From Paucibacter_B soli (GTDB lineage Bacteria; Pseudomonadota; Gammaproteobacteria; Burkholderiales; Burkholderiaceae_C), in assembly GCF_037482845.1 (NCBI RefSeq), contig NZ_JBBHJW010000006.1:1-64000 (forward strand): DNA of 64,000 nt, read 5' to 3'. The notes below the pieces were generated by a model. The model was not told where the DNA came from, did no database searches, and saw only the letters and a program-made list of their open reading frames with translations. The translations under genes were made by a program, and so were the position numbers. Of this stretch, positions 54,911 through 64,000 are shown piece by piece; positions within the stretch are counted from its first letter, which is position 1; the number at the start of each line of letters is the position of its first letter.

Positions 54911-57459
54911 GGTGTCGCAGCAGTGTTCAGGGCGGGTCCCGAGGCTTCGGGACGGGATAGTTCGACGGGGATGGTGAAGGCGAACCTGCACCCCACGATG
55001 GAGGCGCCATTGTAGAGGTTCTCGGCACGGATCCGGCCCTGGTGCGACTCCACGATAGACCGGCATAACCCTAAGCCAATGCCCATGCCGTCGGACTTGG
55101 TGGAGAAAAATGCCTCGTACATGCGCTCGATCACCTCATCGGGCAGGCCCGGCCCCATGTCGGTGACCGAGAACTCGATATTGCCGCCCAGCTCGGCCGT
55201 GTGCTTGGGCACCACGCGCAGCTCGATGTGCCGGCGCGAGACCGGCAGCGCGGCGTTGTCGATCGCCTCGGCGGCGTTCTTGAGCAGGTTCATCAGCACC
55301 TGCTCGATCAGGATAGGGTCCACCATCAGGGTGGGCAGGCGCTGCGCCACATAGGTGTGGATGGCCACGTTGCGCCGGCGCAGCTCGATGCCGGCGAGCT
55401 CCACCGCGTCCTCGACGATGGCGTGGGCGCTGGAGGCCTGGCGCTGCGGTTCGCTGCGCTTCACGAAGTTGCGGATGCGGTGGATGATCTGGCCGGCGCG
55501 CTGCGCCTGCTTGGCGGTCTTCTCCAGCGCAGCCAGCAGATCGTCCTTCTGGATGGCGTCGTTGCGCACCCGCGAGACCATGCCGTTGCAGTAGTTGGTG
55601 ATGGCGGTGAGCGGCTGGTTCAGCTCATGCGCCACGCTGGAGGCCATCTCGCCCATGGTCATCAAACGGCTGGTGACCTGGGCCTTCTCGGCCTGCTGGG
55701 CGGCTTGCTCCTCGGCGCGGCGGCGCGCGGTAATGTCGGTCGCGATCAGCATTTGCGCCAGTCGCCCGTCGGTCCATTGCAGGTACCGGGCGCGCACATC
55801 GAACCACATCTCCAGGCCCTCGATGAAGACCTCGCGCGGGTCCGAGCCCACCTCGGTGAGGTGCTGGGCGGGCAGACCGGTGTAGTCGTCCACCTCCTCG
55901 TCGGCGTCGGGGTCGTCCTTGCTGCGGCTGAGCTGGCTGCCGGCCAGCATGGCATGGCCCTTGGGGTCGGCGCCGAACCAGAGTCGGTAGCTGCGGTTGG
56001 CGAACAGCAGCTCTCCTTGCTGCACCGAGAGTACCGAGACGGCAGCGTCCAGCCCCTCCAGCACGGTGGTGAAGCGCTCGTGCGAGGCGCTGAGCTGGTC
56101 GCGCACGCGCTTGGCCTCGGTGATATTGGTCATCGAGGTCATCCAGCCGCTCTGCTTGCCCTTGGGGTCGATCAGCGGCGAGACGTACATGCGCGCGTCG
56201 AACACCGTGCCGTCCTTGCGCATCACCTTGACCTCGGCCCCGCCGGCCGGGCTGCGGCCGTGGATCTCCTGCTGCAGCAGGCGCGCGTTCTCCTCGAAGC
56301 GGTCGGGCGGCCAGTAGGGGAAGGGCGGCTTGCGGCCGATCAGCTCGGCCTCGGAGAAGCCGGTCATGGCGCAGAAGGCCGGGTTCACATAGGAGATGCG
56401 CGAGTCCATGTCCATGGCGCGCATGCCGGTGAGCATGGAGTTCTCCATGGCGCGGCGGAAATTGGTCTCGTTGGCCAGGGCGGTCTGGAACTGCATGCGC
56501 CGGCGCATATGTTTCCAGGTGCCCAAGAGCATCCACACCGTCAGTACCGACAGGGCCACCACCATCCAGAACAAGGTGTTGCTGATCAGCCCGATCGAGG
56601 TGCGATAGCCCTGGCCACGCAGCACCAGGCCGTTGAGCGCCGGCGCCAGCGGCACCTCGGAGACGATGGAGGCGCGCTTGATGCGCTGGCCCGGCATGGG
56701 GGTGACGGTGGAGGCCATCACCTGCTCGCGTGCGTCCAGCACCGAGACCGCGTGGCGGCCCGCCACCTCGGTGGGCACGTAGTAGCGCAGCAGGGCCTCG
56801 ATCGAGTATTCGGCGATCAGCACGCCGGCAAAGCCGGTGCGGTCGATCAGCGGCACCTGCACCTGGAATACCGAGCTGCTGTTGTTGTCGCTGAAGGGCT
56901 GGGAATACACCACCTGGCGCCGCTCCTTGGCGGCCTGGAAGGCGATCTCGGGCGCAGTGTTGGGATTGCCGCTGGGCATCGAGGGGTCGCCGCCGTCCAG
57001 CACCATGAGGTTCTCTGCCTGGAAGCCGGCGCCGCTGACGCTGGCGCGCCGGTCGCGGCGGTTCGTCAGCCAGGTCACATGGGTCACCTCGGGCCGCTCG
57101 CGCGCGAAGGCGCGTGCCTGTACGCCGAATTCCTGTGGGTCGATGGCGCGCGTGACGATGTCGCGCGCGATCACCACCAGCTTTTCCTGGTTCTCGTTCA
57201 GGCGCACGCGGATCTGCTGCTGGGCGATCTCGGTGTCGCGCTTGACAGCCTCGGCCTCGCGTTCGATTTCCTCGTTGCGCAGGTACCAGAAGGCCAAGAT
57301 GATGGCCGCCAGGAACAGCATCACCGAGACCAGCGGACCGAGGGTGGCAAAGCGGTCCTGGCGCGAGGGCGACTGGCGCCGCCACCAGGCGGCGGCCAGG
57401 CGTTGCAGCGGGGTGAGGGTGCGGCGCAGGGCGCCCTTGAAATCGAAACGGGAAAGCAT
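54907..57459 (-). CDS. PAS-containing sensor histidine kinase
   Basis: An 850-residue membrane kinase: first helix about 41-60, a periplasmic double-Cache-like sensor domain (about 65-290, with VIARDIVTRA and GFAGVLIAEYSIEALLRYY), second helix about 295-315, a PAS/PAC unit (about 340-465), a second PAS-like domain (about 475-590), then the H-box H611 (SSVAHELNQPLTAI) and an ATPase domain (NLLKNAAEAID, DMGPGLPDE, GIGLGLCRSI). It is FixL/TtrS-like. The ATG at 57459 (MLSRFDF) is favoured by GATAAT six bases upstream (57466-57471) and the lack of a ribosome site. Coupled to the response regulator. Confidence 0.93.
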   Translation of the reverse strand: MLSRFDFKGALRRTLTPLQRLAAAWWRRQSPSRQDRFATLGPLVSVMLFLAAIILAFWYLRNEEIEREAEAVKRDTEIAQQQIRVRLNENQEKLVVIARDIVTRAIDPQEFGVQARAFARERPEVTHVTWLTNRRDRRASVSGAGFQAENLMVLDGGDPSMPSGNPNTAPEIAFQAAKERRQVVYSQPFSDNNSSSVFQVQVPLIDRTGFAGVLIAEYSIEALLRYYVPTEVAGRHAVSVLDAREQVMASTVTPMPGQRIKRASIVSEVPLAPALNGLVLRGQGYRTSIGLISNTLFWMVVALSVLTVWMLLGTWKHMRRRMQFQTALANETNFRRAMENSMLTGMRAMDMDSRISYVNPAFCAMTGFSEAELIGRKPPFPYWPPDRFEENARLLQQEIHGRSPAGGAEVKVMRKDGTVFDARMYVSPLIDPKGKQSGWMTSMTNITEAKRVRDQLSASHERFTTVLEGLDAAVSVLSVQQGELLFANRSYRLWFGADPKGHAMLAGSQLSRSKDDPDADEEVDDYTGLPAQHLTEVGSDPREVFIEGLEMWFDVRARYLQWTDGRLAQMLIATDITARRRAEEQAAQQAEKAQVTSRLMTMGEMASSVAHELNQPLTAITNYCNGMVSRVRNDAIQKDDLLAALEKTAKQAQRAGQIIHRIRNFVKRSEPQRQASSAHAIVEDAVELAGIELRRRNVAIHTYVAQRLPTLMVDPILIEQVLMNLLKNAAEAIDNAALPVSRRHIELRVVPKHTAELGGNIEFSVTDMGPGLPDEVIERMYEAFFSTKSDGMGIGLGLCRSIVESHQGRIRAENLYNGASIVGCRFAFTIPVELSRPEASGPALNTAATP

Positions 57460-57511
57460 GGTGTGATTATCCCGGCGCATGTGCCGCCGGCCCAGCGAGC
57501 AATCCCTTTGA

Positions 57512-57526
57512 TTTCATTATGTGAAA
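57512..57526. promoter_or_regulatory. Inverted repeat TTTCA-N5-TGAAA between kinase and aceE
   Basis: A perfect 5-5-5 dyad (TTTCATTATGTGAAA) lies in the 151-base divergent gap, about 85 bases before the aceE ATG and 53 bases from the kinase start. It is immediately followed by the palindrome CGAGCTCG. It is a candidate operator controlling pyruvate dehydrogenase, the kinase, or both. Confidence 0.4.
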
Positions 57527-57610
57527 CGAGCTCGCACGATTTGGAATTTCAGAAAGCTTGTGAGAAACTCGCGCCGGAAAATTTCGACGCAGGATTCAGT
57601 AGGAGACAAC

Positions 57611-60319
<2,709 letters not shown>

Positions 60320-60343
60320 TTCGGCGGCGATCGGAGACACGAA

Positions 60344-62029
60344 ATGGCATTGGTAGAAGTGAAGGTTCCGGACATCGGTGATGTCAAGGACGTGGCCGTG
60401 ATCGAGCTGATGGTGAAGGTGGGCGACAGCGTCAAGCTGGAGCAGAGCCTGATCACCGTGGAGAGCGACAAGGCCTCGATGGAAATTCCCAGCTCGCATG
60501 CGGGCGTGGTGAAGGAGATCAAGGTCGCCGTGGGCGACAAGGTCAACGAGGGCAGCCTGGTGCTGCTGCTTGATGCAGAGGGCGTGGCTGCAGCCGAGCC
60601 CGCTGCGCCCGCGACTGCTCAGGTGGCAGCGCCTGCGCCTGTGGCAGCATCGGCTGCCCCTGCCGCCAGCTCGCTGGTGGAGGTGTTCGTGCCCGACATC
60701 GGCGACTTCGAATCGGTCGCGGTGATCGAGGTCTTCGTCAAGCCCGGCGACACCATCAAGCTCGAGCAGAGCCTGGTCACGGTGGAGAGCGACAAGGCCT
60801 CGATGGAGATCCCGTCCTCGCATGCCGGCGTGGTCAAGGAGCTCAAGGTCAAGCTGGGCGACAAGGTGGCCAAGGGCAGCCTGCTGGCGCTGGTGGAAGT
60901 GCAGGGCGCTGCTGCTGCTGCTGCTCCTGCTGCAGCTGCCGCTGCCGCTGCCGCTGCGGCAGCGCCGGCGATCGCGGCCGTCACCGCCCCGGCGGTCGCC
61001 GCAGCGCCGGCTGCCCCGGCAGTCCCGGCAGCAGCGCTGCCGGCGCATCAGCCCGGCACGCCCAGCGCAAGCCTGCCCCACGCCTCGCCCAGCATACGCA
61101 AGCTGGCGCGCGAGCTGGGCGTGCCCCTGGCCGAGCTCAAGGGCTCGGGCCTCAAGGGCCGCATCGTCGAGAGTGACATCCAGGGCTTCGTCAAGGCCGT
61201 GATGGCCGGCGCGGTGCAGACCCTGGCGCAAAAGGCCGCGGCCCCGGCCGCCTCTTCGACTCCCGCCGCCAGCGGCGGCGCCTTGCCTGGCCTGCTGCCC
61301 TGGCCCAAGGTCGACTTCGAGAAATTCGGTGCGGTGGAGCGCAAGGAACTCTCGCGCATCAAGAAGATCTCTGGCGCCAATCTGCATCGCAACTGGGTGG
61401 TGATCCCGCATGTCACCAACCACGACGATGCCGACATCACCGAACTCGAAGCCTTCCGTCTGCAGACCAACAAGGAAAACGAGAAATCGGGCATCAAGGT
61501 CACCATGCTGGCCTTCATGATCAAGGCGGCCGTGGCGGCGCTGAAGAAGTTCCCCGAGTTCAATGCCTCGCTGGAGGGCGAGGGCGATGCGCAGAAGCTG
61601 GTGCTGAAGAAGTACTTCCACATCGGTTTTGCGGCGGACACGCCCAATGGCCTGGTGGTGCCGGTGATCAAGGACGCCGACAAGAAGGGCATCTTCGAGA
61701 TCAGCCAGGAAATGGGCGAGCTCGCCAAGAAGGCGCGCGACGGCAAGCTGGGGCCCGCCGAGATGAGCGGCGGCTGCTTCACCATCTCCTCGCTGGGCGG
61801 CATAGGCGGGCGCTACTTCACCCCCATCATCAATGCGCCCGAGGTGGCCATCATGGGCGTGTGCAAGAGCCAGATCGAGCCGGTGTGGGACGGCAAGGCC
61901 TTCCAGCCGCGCCTGATGCTGCCGCTGTCGCTGAGCTGGGACCACCGCGTTATTGACGGTGCCGCCGCGGCCCGCTTCAACGTCTATTTCGCTTCGCTGC
62001 TGGCTGACTTCCGCCGCATCGTGTTGTGA
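60344..62029 (+). CDS. aceF: Dihydrolipoyl acetyltransferase (PDH E2)
   Basis: A 561-residue E2 core protein with two lipoyl domains (about 1-78 and 108-186; each with the lipoylated lysine in ESDKASMEI), joined by Ala/Pro-rich linkers (for example 188-240), an E1/E3-binding domain (about 246-285; ASPSIRKLARELGVPLAELK) and the catalytic acyltransferase domain (about 330-561) with H534 in SWDHRVIDG. It transfers acetyl to CoA. It follows aceE by 24 bases with its own GGAG site. Confidence 0.97.
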   Translation: MALVEVKVPDIGDVKDVAVIELMVKVGDSVKLEQSLITVESDKASMEIPSSHAGVVKEIKVAVGDKVNEGSLVLLLDAEGVAAAEPAAPATAQVAAPAPVAASAAPAASSLVEVFVPDIGDFESVAVIEVFVKPGDTIKLEQSLVTVESDKASMEIPSSHAGVVKELKVKLGDKVAKGSLLALVEVQGAAAAAAPAAAAAAAAAAAAPAIAAVTAPAVAAAPAAPAVPAAALPAHQPGTPSASLPHASPSIRKLARELGVPLAELKGSGLKGRIVESDIQGFVKAVMAGAVQTLAQKAAAPAASSTPAASGGALPGLLPWPKVDFEKFGAVERKELSRIKKISGANLHRNWVVIPHVTNHDDADITELEAFRLQTNKENEKSGIKVTMLAFMIKAAVAALKKFPEFNASLEGEGDAQKLVLKKYFHIGFAADTPNGLVVPVIKDADKKGIFEISQEMGELAKKARDGKLGPAEMSGGCFTISSLGGIGGRYFTPIINAPEVAIMGVCKSQIEPVWDGKAFQPRLMLPLSLSWDHRVIDGAAAARFNVYFASLLADFRRIVL

Positions 62030-62044
62030 CCGGAGACTACTGAC

Positions 62045-63853
62045 ATGGCATTGATAGAAGTTCAAGTTCCCGACATCGGCGACTTCAAGGACGTGGCCAT
62101 CATCGAGTTGCTGGTCAAGCCCGGCGATGTGGTCAAGGCCGAGCAGAGCCTGATCACGGTGGAGAGCGACAAAGCCTCGATGGAGATCCCGTCCTCGCAC
62201 GCCGGTGTGGTGAAGGAGCTCAAGGTCTCGCTGGGCGACAAGGTCAACCAGGGCACGGTGCTGTTGCTGCTGGAATCGGACGCGGCCGCCGCGCCGGCAC
62301 CTGCAGTCGCTGCACCCGCCGCGACCGCTCCCGCGGCGGCGCCGGTCGTGGCTCCCGTCGCTGCCGCCTATACGGGCAGTGCCGACCTGGATTGCGATGT
62401 GCTGGTTCTGGGCGCGGGCCCCGGCGGCTACTCGGCCGCCTTCCGCGCCGCCGACCTGGGCCTCAAGGTCGTGCTGGTGGAGCGTTATGCTACGCTCGGT
62501 GGCGTCTGCCTGAACGTGGGCTGCATCCCGTCCAAGGCGCTCTTGCATGTGGCGGCGGTGATGGACGAGGTCTCGCACATGGCCGATCTGGGCGTAGATT
62601 TCGGCGCGCCCACGGTCGACGTGGACAAGCTGCGCGGCCACAAGGAAAAGGTCATAGGCAAGCTGACCGGCGGCCTGGCGGCGATGGCCAAGATGCGCAA
62701 GGTCACCATCGTGCGCGGCTATGGTGCCTTTGTGGACCCCAACCATGTGCAGGTGGAAGAGACCACCGGAGGCGCGCAAGAGAAGACCGGCGCCACCAAG
62801 ACCATACACTTCAAAAAGGCCATCATCGCCGCCGGCTCGCAGGCGGTGCGCCTGCCCTTCCTGCCCGACGACGAACGCATCGTCGACTCCACCGGCGCGC
62901 TGGCCTTGAAGGGCACGCCCAAGAAGATGCTGATCATCGGCGGCGGCATCATCGGCCTGGAGATGGGCACGGTCTACTCGACGCTGGGCGCACGCCTGGA
63001 TGTGGTGGAGATGCTGGACGGCCTGATGCAGGGTGCCGACCGCGACCTCGTCAAGGTCTGGCAGAAGCTCAATGCCAAGCGCTTCGACAACATCATGTTG
63101 AAGACCAAGACGGTGGGCGCCGAGGCCACGCCCGAGGGCATCAAGGTGCAGTTCGAATCGCTGGACGGCGTGAAGAGCGAAGGCACTTACGACCTCGTGC
63201 TGCAGGCCGTGGGCCGCACGCCTAACGGCAAGAAGATTGCCGCGGACAAGGCGGGCGTGGCGGTGACCGATCGTGGCTTCATCAACGTCGATGTGCAGAT
63301 GCGCAGCAACGTCGCCAACATCTTCGCCATCGGCGATGTGGTGGGCCAGCCCATGCTGGCGCACAAGGCGGTGCACGAGGCCCATGTGGCGGCCGAAGTC
63401 ATCGCCGGCGAGCTGCTGGGCGATGCCAAGCTGGCCAAGAGCCAGTTCGACGCCCGCGTGATCCCCAGCGTGGCCTATACCGACCCCGAAGTGGCCTGGG
63501 TGGGCCTGACCGAGGACCAGGCCAAGGCCCAGGGCATCAAGGTCAAAAAGGGCCTGTTCCCCTGGACCGCCTCGGGCCGCGCGATCGCCAACGGCCGCGA
63601 CGAGGGCTATACCAAGCTGCTGTTCGATGACAGCCCGGAAGCCCATGGCCACGGCAAGATCCTGGGCGGCGGCATCGTCGGCACCCATGCTGGCGACATG
63701 ATTGGCGAGATCGCCCTGGCCATCGAGATGGGCGCCGACGCGGTGGACATCGGCAAGACCATCCATCCGCACCCCACGCTGGGCGAGAGCATAGGCATGG
63801 CGGCTGAGATCGCGCATGGCAGCTGCACGGATGTGCCGCCGGCGCGGAAGTAG
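62045..63853 (+). CDS. lpdA: Dihydrolipoyl dehydrogenase with N-terminal lipoyl domain (PDH E3)
   Basis: A 602-residue E3: an N-terminal lipoyl domain (about 1-78, ESDKASMEI), an Ala/Pro linker (about 80-110), then a complete FAD disulfide oxidoreductase with the redox pair C155/C160 (GGVCLNVGCIPSK), NAD-binding GGGIIGLEMG and the C-terminal HPHPTLGES with the catalytic His. The extra lipoyl domain is known from betaproteobacterial PDH E3. It starts 15 bases after aceF and closes the operon. Confidence 0.97.
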   Translation: MALIEVQVPDIGDFKDVAIIELLVKPGDVVKAEQSLITVESDKASMEIPSSHAGVVKELKVSLGDKVNQGTVLLLLESDAAAAPAPAVAAPAATAPAAAPVVAPVAAAYTGSADLDCDVLVLGAGPGGYSAAFRAADLGLKVVLVERYATLGGVCLNVGCIPSKALLHVAAVMDEVSHMADLGVDFGAPTVDVDKLRGHKEKVIGKLTGGLAAMAKMRKVTIVRGYGAFVDPNHVQVEETTGGAQEKTGATKTIHFKKAIIAAGSQAVRLPFLPDDERIVDSTGALALKGTPKKMLIIGGGIIGLEMGTVYSTLGARLDVVEMLDGLMQGADRDLVKVWQKLNAKRFDNIMLKTKTVGAEATPEGIKVQFESLDGVKSEGTYDLVLQAVGRTPNGKKIAADKAGVAVTDRGFINVDVQMRSNVANIFAIGDVVGQPMLAHKAVHEAHVAAEVIAGELLGDAKLAKSQFDARVIPSVAYTDPEVAWVGLTEDQAKAQGIKVKKGLFPWTASGRAIANGRDEGYTKLLFDDSPEAHGHGKILGGGIVGTHAGDMIGEIALAIEMGADAVDIGKTIHPHPTLGESIGMAAEIAHGSCTDVPPARK

Positions 63854-63881
63854 GCAGGCCGCCCGTGGCGACGCCATACGA

Positions 63882-63907
63882 GGCCCGGGCCGCTGGCGGC
63901 TCGGGCC
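63882..63907. terminator. GC-rich hairpin after lpdA
   Basis: GGCCCGGGCC and GGCTCGGGCC form a ten-base stem with one G-T pair around a six-base loop, 28 bases past the lpdA stop and before the end of the opposing gene. It lacks a T-run on either strand, so termination is only a possibility. Confidence 0.35.
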
Positions 63908-63920
63908 GGCAAGCCGTCCC

Positions 63921-64000
63921 TTAGTGCAGATTGATGACGCGGTAGCCGGGGGCGAAGGTCCGTTGGATATAGAGTGCGCCGTTTGGCGACAGGGCCAGCG
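63921..64000 (-). CDS. C-terminal end of an unidentified gene
   Basis: The last 26 codons of a minus-strand gene that enters from the right edge: it reads LALSPNGALYIQRTFAPGYR and ends VINLH before TAA (63921-63923). The LALSPNGALYI phrase resembles the last blade of an NHL/SMP-30-like or other beta-propeller, but too little is present to name it. It converges on the lpdA gene. Confidence 0.55.
   Translation of the reverse strand, partial: LALSPNGALYIQRTFAPGYRVINLH

Noticed and set aside
60905..61040. GCT/GCA-rich triplet run in aceF as a microsatellite or regulatory repeat.
   Set aside because: It encodes the flexible Ala/Pro linker normal for E2 proteins and is not a regular repeat.

Overview
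The window reads as chromosomal DNA of a high-GC (around 65-70 percent in the lines I counted) betaproteobacterium of the order Burkholderiales. The assimilatory sulfur operon order (sulfite reductase, DUF934, cysH, cysD), a dihydrolipoyl dehydrogenase with its own lipoyl domain, a PHB phasin and the general gene set all point there. A member of the Roseateles/Paucibacter/Rubrivivax group is my best guess, by inference only. Coding density is very high. Neighbouring genes often overlap by ATGA or GTGA, and no gene-free stretch exceeds about 230 bases. I found no rRNA, tRNA, CRISPR array or complete insertion sequence.

Layout. 0-4.2 kb, minus strand: sulfate assimilation operon (TauE-type exporter, sulfite reductase, DUF934, APS reductase, sulfate adenylyltransferase subunit 2, the last cut by the window edge). 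4.2-9.8 kb: YbiB, a 46-residue basic protein, a helical-repeat protein, a CadR/PbrR-type MerR regulator, a possible AP2-like protein, a DUF4399 protein and an MBL-fold hydrolase. 9.8-12.5 kb: a TetR regulator with two matching operator sites, then an M14 peptidase and an AmpG-like transporter. 12.6-16.3 kb: ornithine cyclodeaminase divergent from an Lrp regulator that is translationally coupled to nicotinamidase and nicotinate phosphoribosyltransferase. 16.3-22 kb: penicillin acylase, patatin lipoprotein, Lon-substrate-binding protein, DUF3667 protein, and a phasin with a clear terminator and two possible PhaR sites. 22-26.5 kb: a tight five-gene operon (HDAC-like deacetylase, thioesterase, nitroreductase, Na+/H+ antiporter, 2-hydroxyacid dehydrogenase). 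26.5-32 kb: PepO peptidase, nucleotidyltransferase, RmuC, MFS transporter.

32-45.8 kb is the most unusual part. Eight genes, nearly all with export signals, encode a TPR-CHAT protease, a CHASE2-PAS-GGDEF-EAL c-di-GMP enzyme, an OmpA-like lipoprotein with a Pro/Ala stalk, a WD40-caspase fusion, a family 3 solute-binding protein, a BON-caspase lipoprotein, an unrecognised secreted protein and a FecR-domain protein. Three clan CD cysteine peptidases (one CHAT, two caspase-like) with intact His/Cys dyads sit together in an apparently envelope-located sensing and proteolysis locus. I regard this as the best candidate for an undescribed system.

45.9-54.3 kb: M16 and M3 metallopeptidases, an AlbA/Schlafen-type ATPase paired with an S66 (MccF-like) peptidase (possibly acquired), and FolD. 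54.3-57.5 kb: a FixL/FixJ-like two-component system, divergent from the complete pyruvate dehydrogenase operon aceE-aceF-lpdA (57.6-63.9 kb). The window ends in the 3' tip of an opposing gene.

A recurring feature is a -10-like hexamer placed 5-7 bases before the ATG of genes that lack a Shine-Dalgarno sequence, which suggests leaderless transcripts.
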